Part shown: positions 1 through 8,891 of the stretch, one piece after another
Layout of the letters: every line of letters starts with the position of its first letter
Position numbering within the stretch: position 1 is the first letter of the stretch
From: Mycobacterium sp. 4858
GTDB taxonomy: Bacteria; Actinomycetota; Actinomycetes; Mycobacteriales; Mycobacteriaceae
Assembly: GCF_900240975.1 (NCBI RefSeq)
Contig: NZ_LT968776.1
Coordinates: 496,001 to 560,000, forward strand
Direction of reading: 5' to 3'
Length of the DNA: 64,000 nucleotides
The notes under the pieces: generated by a model
Database searches by the model: none
Told to the model about the DNA's origin: nothing
Seen by the model: only the letters and a program-made list of their open reading frames with translations
Position numbers and translations under genes: made by a program

Positions 1-598
1 CTTCGGGGACGTCGTCGCGCGAGAGGAAGCGCGCCTTGAGCGCGGCGATCTGGAGCGCGACCGTGTGGGCCGCGTCTTTGTTTTCGCCGCTGAACTCCAC
101 CAGCACGCCGACTGCCGGGGGCAGGTCGGCGGCGCGCTTGTGCAGGTAGGCCTCGACGTTGCCGTCGAAGTACTGCACGCGCCGCAACTCGAGCTTCTCG
201 CCGATCTTGGCCGACAGGTCGGCGATGGCCTGCTCGACGGTCTTAGTCGCCGATCCCGAAGAAATAGGAGCCGCCTTGAGCGTCTCGACGTCGGCGGCCT
301 TCGCGGCCAGCGCGGCGTCGATGACCTGGTCGGCCAGGGCCTGGAACTCGGCGTTCTTGGCGACGAAGTCGGTCTCGGAGTTCAGCTCGATCAGCGCGCC
401 GCCCTTGGCCGCGACCAGACCCTCGGCCGTGGCGCGCTCGGCACGCTTGCCCACGTCCTTGGCGCCCTTGATGCGCAGCGCCTCGACCGCCTTGTCGAAG
501 TCGCCATCGCTCTCGGCCAGCGCGTTCTTGCAGTCCAGCATGCCGGCGCCGGTGAGCTCCCGAAGCTTCTTGACGTCGGCGGCGGTGAAGTTGGCCAT
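1..598 (-). CDS. tsf: Elongation factor Ts, C-terminus cut by window edge
   Basis: EF-Ts is the cytoplasmic nucleotide exchange factor that releases GDP from EF-Tu. Reading leftward from ATG at 598, the protein begins [20 protein letters not shown], the UBA-like N-terminal domain typical of EF-Ts. The family signature TDFVAKN lies at about residues 76-82. About 199 residues are visible and the frame stays open to base 1, so the C-terminus is outside the window. A short Ser/Gly-rich stretch near residues 113-120 looks variable. The gene starts one base after the rpsB stop, so the two are surely co-transcribed. Identification is very secure. Confidence 0.97.
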   Translation of the reverse strand, partial: MANFTAADVKKLRELTGAGMLDCKNALAESDGDFDKAVEALRIKGAKDVGKRAERATAEGLVAAKGGALIELNSETDFVAKNAEFQALADQVIDAALAAKAADVETLKAAPISSGSATKTVEQAIADLSAKIGEKLELRRVQYFDGNVEAYLHKRAADLPPAVGVLVEFSGENKDAAHTVALQIAALKARFLSRDDVPE

Positions 599-599
599 A

Positions 600-1433
600 T
601 CAGCCTTCCGTGGGTGTGGATTCGGGCGCGCCCGCAGCAGCATCGGTGGGGGCGCTGGCAGCGGCGGAGGCCAGCAGTTCCTGCTCCCATTCGGGCAGCG
701 GCTCGGCGGCTTCCGCCTCGGGCTTGCCGTCGCCGCGGCCGACTCCGGCGCGCGCCTGCAGGCCCTCGGCGACCGCGGAGGCGATCACCTTGGTCAGCAG
801 CGCGGCCGAGCGAATCGCGTCGTCGTTGCCGGGGATCGGGTAGTCGACCTCGTCGGGGTCGCAGTTGGTGTCCAGGATCGCGATGACCGGGATGCCCAGC
901 TTGCGGGCCTCGCCGACGGCGATGTGCTCCTTGTTGGTGTCGACCACCCAGATCGCCGACGGCACCTTGGCCATGTCGCGGATACCGCCCAGGCTTCGCT
1001 CCAGCTTGTTCTTCTCCCGGGTCAGCATCAAGATTTCCTTCTTGGTGCGACCCTCGAAGCCACCGGTCTGCTCCATCGCCTCGAGCTCCTTGAGGCGCTG
1101 CAGCCGCTTGTGCACGGTGGAGAAGTTGGTGAGCATGCCGCCCAGCCAGCGCTGGTTCACATACGGCATGCCGACGCGGGTGGCCTCGGCGGCGACCGAT
1201 TCCTGGGCCTGCTTCTTGGTCCCGACGAACAGCACCGTGCCGCCGTGGGCGACGGTTTCCTTGACGAACTCGTACGCCTTGTCGATGAAGGTCAGCGTCT
1301 GCTGCAGGTCGATGATGTAGATGCCGTTGCGGTCGGTGAAGATGAACCGCTTCATCTTGGGGTTCCAGCGACGGGTCTGGTGCCCGAAGTGAGTGCCGCT
1401 GTCGAGCAGCTGCTTCATGGTTACGACGGCCAT
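600..1433 (-). CDS. rpsB: 30S ribosomal protein S2
   Basis: S2 is a small-subunit ribosomal protein needed to recruit S1 in many bacteria. The 277-residue protein starts [20 protein letters not shown], with the family signatures [16 protein letters not shown] and, later, [11 protein letters not shown] and [13 protein letters not shown]. The C-terminal tail after about residue 230 is Glu/Ala-rich and actinobacterial in style. It is followed one base later by tsf, the usual rpsB-tsf operon. Its leader contains a strong hairpin at 1461-1484. Length and motifs are normal for the family. Confidence 0.98.
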   Translation of the reverse strand: MAVVTMKQLLDSGTHFGHQTRRWNPKMKRFIFTDRNGIYIIDLQQTLTFIDKAYEFVKETVAHGGTVLFVGTKKQAQESVAAEATRVGMPYVNQRWLGGMLTNFSTVHKRLQRLKELEAMEQTGGFEGRTKKEILMLTREKNKLERSLGGIRDMAKVPSAIWVVDTNKEHIAVGEARKLGIPVIAILDTNCDPDEVDYPIPGNDDAIRSAALLTKVIASAVAEGLQARAGVGRGDGKPEAEAAEPLPEWEQELLASAAASAPTDAAAGAPESTPTEG

Positions 1434-1460
1434 GGTTGCGCCTTACTTGTGTCGGTTGTC

Positions 1461-1484
1461 GCCCGGCATCGGGTGAAGCCGGGC
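1461..1484 (-). promoter_or_regulatory. Stem-loop in the rpsB leader
   Basis: A perfect 7-bp inverted repeat (arms GCCCGGC at 1461-1467 and GCCGGGC at 1478-1484, 10-nt loop) lies 28 bp upstream of the rpsB start, in the transcribed leader. Autogenous control of rpsB by S2 is known in other bacteria, but no published actinobacterial leader structure is being matched here. It could equally be a chance GC-rich hairpin. Confidence 0.3.
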
Positions 1485-1692
1485 CCTGGCGCCTGCTGCG
1501 ATGCCGGACCCAGTTAAGGGACCGCCCGGCACGCGGTGCGAACTCCTAGTGGAACGGGAGACGCGGGCGGACGCGCGAAGTCAGCCCGCGGACGAGCTGC
1601 GACCAGCAGTTTACACCGACTCAGCAGGTGGTTTTGCACAGCATCGGCGGGCCTGAGTGGTGCGGGCGCCGGCGGGGGAGTGAACTGAGCGG

Positions 1693-2193
1693 GTGCGACG
1701 GGGCTGGGGGCTTTTTGTGTGGCTGACGGCGCTTATCGCGGCGCCCCCCGCCGCGGGCGACGCGCGCCTGGACTGGCCGTTGCGCCCGCCCCCGGCCCCG
1801 GCCGTGGGCCGGGGCTTCGACGCCCCGTCACCGGATTGGAAGCCCGGACATCGCGGGGTGGACCTGCCCGGCGCCCCCGGCCAGCCCGTGTATGCGGCGG
1901 GCGGCGCCACCGTGGTGTTCGCCGGGCAGCTGGCGGGACGGCCTGTGGTGTCGCTGGCCCACCCGGGCGGGTTGCACACCAGCTACGAGCCGGTCCGGGC
2001 CGCGGTGCGGGCGGGTCAGGCGGTGACGGCCCAGACGGTGATCGGCTCGTTGGAGGCCGGGCATGCCGGTTGCCGGGCCGCGGCATGTCTGCATTGGGGT
2101 GCGATGTGGGGTCCGGCGTCCGGCGCCCACTATGTCGATCCGCTGGGCCTGGTGAAGTCGACTCCGATCCGGCTCAAACCGCTGGACGGATGA
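1693..2193 (+). CDS. Secreted M23-family metallopeptidase (LytM-like)
   Basis: The product is a 166-residue zinc peptidase of the M23/LytM type, expected to cut peptidoglycan cross-links or act as a degenerate regulator outside the membrane. A signal peptide spans about residues 1-22 (MRRGWGLFVWLTALIAAPPA, then AG). The M23 zinc ligands appear as H53 and D57 in GHRGVDL and H134 in CLHWG, with H95 (GGLHTSY) as the likely catalytic histidine. The reading frame begins at GTG 1693. It corresponds in position to M. tuberculosis Rv2891. It is divergent from rpsB and convergent with xerC. All key residues are present, so it is probably active. Confidence 0.88.
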   Translation: MRRGWGLFVWLTALIAAPPAAGDARLDWPLRPPPAPAVGRGFDAPSPDWKPGHRGVDLPGAPGQPVYAAGGATVVFAGQLAGRPVVSLAHPGGLHTSYEPVRAAVRAGQAVTAQTVIGSLEAGHAGCRAAACLHWGAMWGPASGAHYVDPLGLVKSTPIRLKPLDG

Positions 2194-2210
2194 GGGCGCT
2201 TCGCGGCTTC

Positions 2211-2247
2211 GCGTGTGCGTCCAGGGCTTTGCGTGTGCGTCCAGGGC
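2211..2247. repeat. 17-bp direct repeat between M23 peptidase and xerC
   Basis: The 17-bp sequence GCGTGTGCGTCCAGGGC occurs at 2211-2227 and again at 2231-2247, separated by TTT. The following bases contain the rough complement AACGCACACC near 2275-2284, so a larger imperfect hairpin can be drawn in the gap between the convergent genes. The same GTGCGT...ACGCAC style recurs at 38392-38470 and 41368-41430. Confidence 0.6.
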
Positions 2248-2304
2248 GCGAATTTCCCGGATTTTGCGCCGTCAACGCACACCCGACGCCGTCAATGCAG
2301 ACCC

Positions 2305-3201
2305 TCACGCCCGCGGGTGCGCCTGATCATGCACCGCGCGCAATCGGGAGACGGCGACGTGGGTGTAGAGCTGGGTGGTCGCCAGGCTGGAATGGCCGAG
2401 CAGCTCCTGCACCACCCGCAGGTCGGCCCCGCCTTCGAGCAGGTGCGTCGCCGCGCTGTGCCGCAGCCCGTGCGGCCCCATGTCGGGCGCACCGTCCACC
2501 GCGGCGACCGTCTGGTGCACGACGGTGCGGGCCTGGCGCACGTCGAGGCGCCGCCCGCGCGCACCCAGCAGCAGCGCGGGGCCCGACTCCGCGGTCACCA
2601 GCGTGGGCCGTCCGTCGTGCAGCCAGGCGCGCAGCGCCTCGGCGGCCGGCATCCCGAAGGGCACGGTGCGCTGCTTGTTGCCCTTGCCCAGCACGCGGAT
2701 CACCCGATGTCCGGTGTCCACGTCGTCGACGTCCAGGCCGCACAGCTCGCTCACCCGGATTCCGGTGGCATACAACATCTCGACGATCAGCCGGTCCCGC
2801 AACGCCATCGGATCCCCTTGCTGGGCACCGGATTTCGCGGCGGCCATGGCGTCGAGCGCCTGGTCCTGGCGCAGCACCGCCGGCAGGGTGCGATGCGCCT
2901 TGGGCACCTGGAGTCGGGCGGCGGGGTCCCCGGCCAGCAGGCCGCGCCGCGCGGCCCATGCGGTGAACGCCTTGACCGCCGAGGTGCGACGCGCCAGCGT
3001 CGTGCGCGCCGCACCGGCCGCGGCCGTGGACGACAACCAGGAGCGCAAGAGCGGCAGGCTCAACGTGTCGAGCGCGGCGCCGCGGCTCTCGAGGAACGTC
3101 AGCAGCGAGCGCAGGTCGCCGAGGTAGGCCCGACGGGTGTGCGCCGAACGGCCGCACTGCAGCGCCAGGTACTCGTCGAACTCCTCGAGGATGGCCTCCA
3201 C
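2305..3201 (-). CDS. xerC: Tyrosine recombinase XerC
   Basis: XerC acts with XerD at the dif site to resolve chromosome dimers before division. The 298-residue protein has an N-terminal SAM-like core-binding domain (about 1-95) and a C-terminal catalytic domain. All catalytic residues are visible: R149 (ATGIRVSEL), K173 or K176 (LGKGNKQR), H244 and R247 ([10 protein letters not shown]), H270 (LGHSS) and nucleophile Y279 (TTQLYTHV). The start is ATG at 3201. It matches Rv2894c in position. The PPE gene and oxidoreductase that I recall between the M23 gene and xerC in M. tuberculosis are absent. Confidence 0.95.
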   Translation of the reverse strand: MEAILEEFDEYLALQCGRSAHTRRAYLGDLRSLLTFLESRGAALDTLSLPLLRSWLSSTAAAGAARTTLARRTSAVKAFTAWAARRGLLAGDPAARLQVPKAHRTLPAVLRQDQALDAMAAAKSGAQQGDPMALRDRLIVEMLYATGIRVSELCGLDVDDVDTGHRVIRVLGKGNKQRTVPFGMPAAEALRAWLHDGRPTLVTAESGPALLLGARGRRLDVRQARTVVHQTVAAVDGAPDMGPHGLRHSAATHLLEGGADLRVVQELLGHSSLATTQLYTHVAVSRLRAVHDQAHPRA

Positions 3202-3234
3202 GCCTGCAACGTTCGCAGGAGCCGGGGACCTGGT

Positions 3235-4398
3235 TCAGTCGACGCGCCGAAGCGTGTCCGGGGTGAGATCTTTCAGCGTCGGATAGCCGTCGACGGCCAT
3301 GATCAGGTCGGCTTCAGCCAGCAGCGAACGCAGCACGTGCACAATGCCGTCAACGCCGCCCAGTGCCAGACCGTAGGCGTACGGACGACCGACGCCCACC
3401 GCGGTCGCGCCTAGCGCCAGCGCCTTGACGATGTCGGCGCCGTTGCGGATGCCCGAATCGAACAGCACCGGGAGGCCGTCGGCCGCCTCCACCACCCCCG
3501 GCAGGCAATCGAGAGCGGGCAGTCCGCCGTTGGCCTGCCGGCCGCCGTGCGTCGAGCAGTAGATGCCGTCGACGCCACCGTCCCTGGCGCGCCGGGCGTC
3601 GTCGGGATGGCAGATGCCCTTGATGATGAGCGGCAGCTTGGTCAGCGATCGCAGCCACGGCAGGTCGTCCCACGTCAACGGATTGCCGAACGTCGTGACC
3701 CACTGCAGCACAGTGGCTTGCGGGTCCTCCTCGGGCGGGCGCTGCAGGCCGGCGCGAAAGACCGGGTCGCTGGTGTAGTTGCTCAGGCACAGCCCGCGCA
3801 ACTGCGGAAAGTTCGCCGTGCTGAGGTCGCGCGGACGCCAGCCGGGGATCCAGGTGTCCAGAGTGACGATGATGCCCTTGTAACCGGCGGCCTCGGCCCG
3901 CTGAACAAGGCTGGCGGCGAGCTCACGATTCTTCGGCGTGTACAGCTGAAAAAACCCGGGGGTGTCGCCGAATTGTGCGGCGACGTCTTCCAACGGGTCG
4001 GCGGTCAGGGTGGAAACGACCATCGGGACAGCCGTGGCCGCTGCGGCGCGCGCGGTGGCCAGGTCGCCGTGGCCATCTTGAGCACAGATGCCGATGACGC
4101 CGATCGGGGCCATGAACACCGGCGACGGCAGGGTCAGGCCGAACATCTCTACCGACAGGTCACGCTCGGCGGCGCCGACGAACATACGGGGCATCAAACC
4201 CCAGCGGTCGAACGCCTCGCGATTGGCCCGCTGGGTGCGCTCGTCGCCGGCTCCGCCGGTGACATAGGACCACACCGACGGCGACATGGCCCGCTCGGCC
4301 CGGGCCTCGAGCTCCGCGAAGGCCATCGGCAGCGCGGGCGCCACCCCACCCAGGCCCTTGAAGTAGATCTCGTTCTGGTAATCGCCGAAGTGCGCCAT
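3235..4398 (-). CDS. Lactate 2-monooxygenase-like FMN-dependent oxidoreductase
   Basis: This 387-residue protein belongs to the FMN-dependent alpha-hydroxy-acid oxidising family. From memory it resembles the M. smegmatis L-lactate 2-monooxygenase (lactate + O2 to acetate + CO2 + water) along its whole length, including the N-terminal GDY.NEIY..GL.GVAP. Catalytic features are present: Y45 (SYVTGG), D182 (TLDTW), K260 (IIKGI), H284 and R287 (STHGGRQ). No such gene sits between xerC and viuB in the M. tuberculosis map as I recall it, so it is probably a lineage-specific insertion. A related lactate dehydrogenase or other 2-hydroxyacid oxidase activity cannot be excluded. Confidence 0.85.
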   Translation of the reverse strand: MAHFGDYQNEIYFKGLGGVAPALPMAFAELEARAERAMSPSVWSYVTGGAGDERTQRANREAFDRWGLMPRMFVGAAERDLSVEMFGLTLPSPVFMAPIGVIGICAQDGHGDLATARAAAATAVPMVVSTLTADPLEDVAAQFGDTPGFFQLYTPKNRELAASLVQRAEAAGYKGIIVTLDTWIPGWRPRDLSTANFPQLRGLCLSNYTSDPVFRAGLQRPPEEDPQATVLQWVTTFGNPLTWDDLPWLRSLTKLPLIIKGICHPDDARRARDGGVDGIYCSTHGGRQANGGLPALDCLPGVVEAADGLPVLFDSGIRNGADIVKALALGATAVGVGRPYAYGLALGGVDGIVHVLRSLLAEADLIMAVDGYPTLKDLTPDTLRRVD

Positions 4399-4440
4399 GG
4401 GATAAGAGGATGCCAGCCGGCAGCCGGGCCGACGAACCCG

Positions 4441-5292
4441 CTACGAGGCCCCGGCCTCCGCCTCGGACAGTTCCCTCTTCCATTGCCGGAACGTCTCTTC
4501 GGTGCGGCCGCGCCGCCAGTAACCCGAGATGGACGACGCCCACCTGGCGTCCACGCCGCGCTCCTTGCGGATGTAGGGCCGCAGGTTGTGCATGACGCTT
4601 TGGGCCTCGCCGTGGATGAAGACGTGCACCTGGCCGGGCAGCCACGGAGTGGTGGTGACCGCCTCGATCAGCGGGGCGTGGTCGCCGGCGCGGTCCTCGG
4701 GAACCAGGTCGGCGCGGCCACCGCGATACACCCAGTGCACCTCGACGCCCTCCGGCGCGGTTAGCGGGATCTCGTCTTCCTGGCCCGCCACCTCGATGAA
4801 CGCCTTGCCGACGGCGTTGGGGGGCAACGCTTCCAGCGCCGCGGCGATCGCGGGCAGCGCGGATTCGTCGCCGGCCAGCAGGTGCCAGTCGGCGGCCGGG
4901 TCGGGCGTGTAGGCCCCACCGGGACCCATCAAGAAGATCCGCTGGCCGGGCTCGGCGGCGGCCGCCCACTGGCCGGCGATCCCGTGCTCGCCGTGGGTGA
5001 CGATGTTCAGGGTGATCTCGCGGGCCGCCACGTCGACGTGGCGGACCGTCATGGTCCGGACCGACGGCCTCTTCTCCGGGGGCAGCTCGGCGAAGCTGTC
5101 CAGCGTCAACGGCTGGGGCAGTTCCGCGACGTCGACGTCATCGGAGACGAACACCAACTTGACGTAGGAGTCGGTGAATTTGCTGGGCACGAAGGCGTCG
5201 AAATCCACGCCCCTCAGTACCACCGCGACCATGTGCGGTGTGAGTTCTTTCGTATCGACAACCTCGAAGCGTTGCAGAGGTCGACCCGCCAC
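4441..5292 (-). CDS. viuB: Siderophore-interacting FAD/NAD(P)H protein (ViuB family)
   Basis: The 283-residue protein belongs to the siderophore-interacting protein family, cytosolic flavoenzymes that reduce ferric siderophores to release iron. The FAD-binding motif RTMTVR (residues 79-84) is the RxYTxR-type signature, followed by HGIAGQWAA for flavin phosphates. LAGDESALPA near residues 139-149 is the NAD(P)H domain signature. It corresponds to Rv2895c. No IdeR-type box was found in its short upstream gap (5293-5325), in contrast to feoA. Its substrate (mycobactin, carboxymycobactin or another siderophore) cannot be read from sequence. Confidence 0.88.
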   Translation of the reverse strand: MAGRPLQRFEVVDTKELTPHMVAVVLRGVDFDAFVPSKFTDSYVKLVFVSDDVDVAELPQPLTLDSFAELPPEKRPSVRTMTVRHVDVAAREITLNIVTHGEHGIAGQWAAAAEPGQRIFLMGPGGAYTPDPAADWHLLAGDESALPAIAAALEALPPNAVGKAFIEVAGQEDEIPLTAPEGVEVHWVYRGGRADLVPEDRAGDHAPLIEAVTTTPWLPGQVHVFIHGEAQSVMHNLRPYIRKERGVDARWASSISGYWRRGRTEETFRQWKRELSEAEAGAS

Positions 5293-5325
5293 TTGTCCTC
5301 CCGTCCAGACCCGGCCCCCGGTCGA

Positions 5326-6492
5326 CTATACGAGCCGCGTTGTCGGCGCAGCTTGACCGCCGGCGGCCCGGACAAGGCGCCATCGACCGTCCTGGCGCTG
5401 CACCAGCCCGGCCAGCTCCAGGATCGCCAGCGGCCCCAGCACGCGCTCGGGTGCCAGCCCCGACGCGACCGCGAGCTGCTCGACGGTGGCCGCGCCGCGG
5501 CCCGGCAGCGCCTCGTAAACCCGGCGCTCGGCGTCGCCGAGCCCGTCGAGCGCGGTAGCGGGGCGTGGTTCGTCGGCCGCCAACTCACCGATGCGGCCGA
5601 TGAGCTCGACGACGTGGTCGGCCCGGGTCACCAGCTCGGCCCCGCCGCGCAGCAGCGCGTGGCACCCGGCCGACGCCGACGAGGTCACCGGCCCGGGCAC
5701 GGCGGCCACCGCGCGTCCCAGCGCCCGCGCCCAGGCGGCGGTGTTCGCCGCGCCGCTGCGCAGCCCGGCTTCCACCACCACCGCGGCGCCGGCGACGGCG
5801 GCCACCAGGCGGTTGCGGGTCAGGAATCGGTGGCGAGCCGGCCGGACACCGGGCGGGTACTCGGTGAACAGCAGCCCGTGCTGGCCGATGCGATGCAGTA
5901 ACGCCGAGTGACCGCTCGGATAGGGGACGTCCAGCCCGCCGGCGAGGACGGCCACGGTGATCCCGTCGGCGTTGAGCGCCGCGCGGTGCGCCGCGCCGTC
6001 GATGCCGTACGCGCCGCCGGAGACGACGGCGACCTCACGTTGCGCCAGCCCGACGGCCAAGTCGTCGGCCACCTGCTCGCCGTATGCCGTCGCGGCCCGA
6101 GTCCCCACCACGGCTGCCGCGCGATGCGCCACCTCGTCGAGCCGGCTGGGGCCCTGCGCCCACAGCACCATCGGCGTCCCGCCGCGCGCCTTGACCGAAG
6201 CGCCCCCGAACGCCGCGAATGCCAGCAGCGGCCACTCGTCATCGTCGGGGGTGATCAGGCGTCCGCCACGGTTGGCGAGGAGCTCGAGGTCGGCCGCGGC
6301 GCAGTCGATTTCGCGCCTCGCCTCGGTGTGTCGCGCCAGCTCGTCGTCCACCAGGCCGCGGCGCACCCGGTCGGCGGCCTCCACCGGGCCGACGGACCGC
6401 ACCAGGGCGGTGAGCTGGGCGCACGGCGGCTCGGCCACCCGGGACAGGTATGCCCAAGCGCGCAGCACGGGATCGTCGATAGCGGTCAGCAT
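5326..6492 (-). CDS. dprA: DNA processing protein DprA/Smf
   Basis: DprA binds single-stranded DNA and loads RecA in naturally competent bacteria; its role in mycobacteria is unsettled. The Rossmann-like DprA core contains VGTRAATAYG, the diagnostic SGGAYGIDGAAH and EYPPG, and RFLTRNRLVAA. A C-terminal winged-helix segment (GDAERRVYEALPGRGAATVE onwards) precedes the stop. I place the start at ATG 6492 (MLTAIDDPVLRAWAYLS); ATG 6516 would add eight residues without homology support. It corresponds to Rv2896c and forms a block with comM and yraN, interrupted by a small plus-strand gene. Confidence 0.93.
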   Translation of the reverse strand: MLTAIDDPVLRAWAYLSRVAEPPCAQLTALVRSVGPVEAADRVRRGLVDDELARHTEARREIDCAAADLELLANRGGRLITPDDDEWPLLAFAAFGGASVKARGGTPMVLWAQGPSRLDEVAHRAAAVVGTRAATAYGEQVADDLAVGLAQREVAVVSGGAYGIDGAAHRAALNADGITVAVLAGGLDVPYPSGHSALLHRIGQHGLLFTEYPPGVRPARHRFLTRNRLVAAVAGAAVVVEAGLRSGAANTAAWARALGRAVAAVPGPVTSSASAGCHALLRGGAELVTRADHVVELIGRIGELAADEPRPATALDGLGDAERRVYEALPGRGAATVEQLAVASGLAPERVLGPLAILELAGLVQRQDGRWRLVRAAGGQAAPTTRLV

Positions 6493-6605
6493 GGCCGTGT
6501 TCGCAGTTCCAAGCATTCGCCAAGGATCCGTTTAGCCGCATGCGCGAACGTGTTGTCGTCGAACCCCATTCGCCATCGCTCAGCCGGCAACGAACGGAGG
6601 GAACC

Positions 6606-6881
6606 GTGATCATCTGCCAGCCGACCCGGCTCGCCGCGCCCGCCCGGCCCGTCAACCCCTGGGCGATCGCGGCGTTCGCCCTGAGCCTGGTCAGCTGGTG
6701 CGGGTTGCCCATTCCGATCCTGAGCGGCGCGCTGGCGTCCGTGGCGTTGCGCGATATGGAACACCGCGGCGAAGGCGGTCGCGCGATGGCGCAGTTCGCC
6801 CGGGCGTTCGCCATCCTGGTGACCGCGGCGATCGTAGTCCGGGGCGGGCACAACGACTGGCTGACCAGGGCGTACTGGTGA
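6606..6881 (+). CDS. Small DUF4190-like membrane protein
   Basis: This 91-residue protein begins at GTG 6606, which follows GGAGG at 6596-6600 with 5-nt spacing. It contains one or two hydrophobic segments (NPWAIAAFALSLVSWCGLPI and AFAILVTAAIVV) around ALRDMEHRGEGGRAMAQFAR, which fits the DUF4190 pattern in which a short basic loop with RGRG-like glycines links two helices. It lies on the opposite strand between dprA and comM. No function is known. The strong ribosome binding site and domain-like pattern argue for a real gene despite its size. Confidence 0.6.
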   Translation: MIICQPTRLAAPARPVNPWAIAAFALSLVSWCGLPIPILSGALASVALRDMEHRGEGGRAMAQFARAFAILVTAAIVVRGGHNDWLTRAYW

Positions 6882-6889
6882 TCCGGCGC

Positions 6890-8401
6890 TCATCGCGCCG
6901 CCCCCGACTGCCGGAAGCTGAGCGCGGCCGCGACCTCCTCGGGTCCCGGCGACACCCCGCCGGCGAGGTCGGTCAGGCTCCACGCGACTCGCAGGGTGCG
7001 GTCCAGGCCCCGGATGCTGAGCAGCCCCAGGTCCAGCGCCTTCTGCAGTGGGGCCATGGTGGTGTTGCCGGGACGGAACTTTCGGCGCAGCAGCGCCCCG
7101 CTCACCTCGGCGTTGGTGCGGAACCCGTACGGTCGCCAGCGCTGGGCCGCCGCCGCACGGGCCTGCGCCACCCGCTGCCGCACCTGTGCCGTCGACTCGG
7201 CCTGGACGCCCGAGAAGGCGCCTGCCCGCACCGCATGCATCTGCACCCGCAGGTCGACCCGGTCGAGCAGGGGCCCGGACAACTTCCCCAGGTAGCGGCG
7301 CTTGACCGCGGCCGCACAGATGCAGTCCTGCGGGTCGGCGGGCGCGCATGGGCACAGGTTGGCCGCCATCACCAGCTGGAACCGCGCCGGGTAACACGCC
7401 ACCCCGTCGCGGCGGGCGAGACGAATCTCCCCGTCCTCCAACGGGGTTCGCAACGCCTCCAGCGCACGCACGCTGATCTCCGCGCATTCGTCGAGGAAAA
7501 GCACGCCGCGGTGCGCGCGGCTCACGGCGCCCGGGCGCGCCATGCCGGAGCCGCCGCCGACGAGCGCCGCCACGCTGGAGCTGTGATGTGGCGCCACGAA
7601 CGGCGGGATGGTGATCAGCGGCGTGTCCCCCGACAGCAGGCCGGCCACCGAGTGGATCGCGGTGACCTCCAGTGACTCGCTCTCCGACAGCGGCGGAAGC
7701 AGGCCCGGAAGTCGTTGGGCAAGCATCGTTTTCCCGACGCCCGGCGGGCCGGTGAGCATGAGGTGGTGCGCCCCGGCGGCGGCCACCTCCACCGCGAAGC
7801 GCGCCTGCGTCTGCCCGACCACCTCAGCGAGATCCACCGAGAGTTCCGGCGCGGTGGCCGTCGCGGTGATCCTTTCCTCCAAAGCGGCCGACGCGCCGAG
7901 CCACTTCTGCAACTGCCCCAGCGTGCGCACGCCCCAGACCTCGATGCCGTCAACCAGGCTGGCCTCGGCCAGATTGTCCACCGGGACGACGACGACCGGC
8001 CAGCCGTCGCGTTTGGCGGCCAGCACCGCCGGCAGCACGCCGCGCACCGGGCGGACGCGGCCATCCAGCGACAGCTCACCCAGAAGCACCGTCTTCTCCA
8101 GGCGCTCCCACGGGTTCTTACGCTGCGCCGACAGGACGGCCGCGGCCAAGGCGATGTCGTAGACCGAGCCCATCTTCGGCAGCGTCGCCGGGGAGAGCGC
8201 CAGCGTGAGCCGCGCCATCGGCCAGCTGTTGCCGCAATTGGCCACCGCCGCCCGCACCCGGTCCCGGGACTCCTGCAGGGCGGCGTCGGGCAGACCCACC
8301 AGGTGCACGCCCGGCAGACCGGAGGTGATGTCGGCCTCGATCTCCACGATCTGCCCGTCCACCCCGCGCACGGCGACCGAGAAGGCGCGCCCCAGCGCCA
8401 T
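6890..8401 (-). CDS. comM: ComM-like Mg-chelatase family AAA+ ATPase
   Basis: The 503-residue protein belongs to the YifB/ComM family. ComM of competent bacteria is a hexameric helicase that promotes branch migration during integration of imported DNA. It has an N-terminal Lon-like domain (MALGRAFSVAVRGVDGQIVE), Walker A TGPPGVGKTML, Walker B LFLDECAEIS and a C-terminal Cys cluster (CPCAPADPQDC). The start ATG 8401 is chosen because it overlaps the yraN stop as ATGA and gives the conserved N-terminus. It corresponds to Rv2897c. Together with dprA it suggests a retained DNA-processing module. Confidence 0.92.
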   Translation of the reverse strand: MALGRAFSVAVRGVDGQIVEIEADITSGLPGVHLVGLPDAALQESRDRVRAAVANCGNSWPMARLTLALSPATLPKMGSVYDIALAAAVLSAQRKNPWERLEKTVLLGELSLDGRVRPVRGVLPAVLAAKRDGWPVVVVPVDNLAEASLVDGIEVWGVRTLGQLQKWLGASAALEERITATATAPELSVDLAEVVGQTQARFAVEVAAAGAHHLMLTGPPGVGKTMLAQRLPGLLPPLSESESLEVTAIHSVAGLLSGDTPLITIPPFVAPHHSSSVAALVGGGSGMARPGAVSRAHRGVLFLDECAEISVRALEALRTPLEDGEIRLARRDGVACYPARFQLVMAANLCPCAPADPQDCICAAAVKRRYLGKLSGPLLDRVDLRVQMHAVRAGAFSGVQAESTAQVRQRVAQARAAAAQRWRPYGFRTNAEVSGALLRRKFRPGNTTMAPLQKALDLGLLSIRGLDRTLRVAWSLTDLAGGVSPGPEEVAAALSFRQSGAAR

Positions 8402-8778
8402 CAGCCGATCCCTTGCAGGTGGGTGATTTCCGGGGTGCGGCGGCGCCCGATCCGCACCTGGATCACGTCGATGCGAAGCCCGGCCCAGCGGGTGTCCTGG
8501 GCGGCCAGCCACAGCCCGGCCAGCCGGCGCAGCCTGCGCACCTTACGCTCGGTGACCGCGTACGGAAGCCCGCCGTAGCCGTCGCCGGTACGGGTTTTCA
8601 CCTCGACGAACACCACCGTGCGGGCGGCCTCGTCGCAGGCCACGACGTCGAGTTCGCCGTAGCGGCAGCGCCAGTTGCGGTGCAGCACGCGCAATCCCAT
8701 CTTCGTCAGATGGTCCACCGCCAGCGCCTCACCCATCGCCCCGAGCTGGACCCGGGTCATCGTCGTTTCGGTCGTCAT
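8401..8778 (-). CDS. YraN family PD-(D/E)xK nuclease-like protein (UPF0102)
   Basis: This 125-residue protein belongs to the UPF0102/YraN family, small proteins with a restriction-endonuclease-like fold. The nuclease motif is visible as GELDVVACD followed by VVFVEVKTRTGDGYGG (E-D-ExK arrangement). The start is ATG 8778; ATG 8760 (MTRVQLGAMGEALA) is also possible. It overlaps comM by the ATGA quartet, so the two are translationally coupled. It corresponds to Rv2898c. A role in DNA processing is inferred from family fold and neighbours only. Confidence 0.9.
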   Translation of the reverse strand: MTTETTMTRVQLGAMGEALAVDHLTKMGLRVLHRNWRCRYGELDVVACDEAARTVVFVEVKTRTGDGYGGLPYAVTERKVRRLRRLAGLWLAAQDTRWAGLRIDVIQVRIGRRRTPEITHLQGIG

Positions 8779-8891
8779 GGGGCAACTGTGCGCAACGGCC
8801 ACGACAAGGCCGGCCGCGGCGGCGCCGGCGGGCCCGGCCGGGCGACCGGTTATCCCCAGTGCCGCGTTCATCCACAGCCGGCGGGAAACGA

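Noticed and set aside
8850..8877. Two DnaA-box-like sequences, TTATCCCCA and TTCATCCACA, between yraN and fdhD
   Set aside because: Each differs from the consensus nonamer and there are only two; no origin genes are near.
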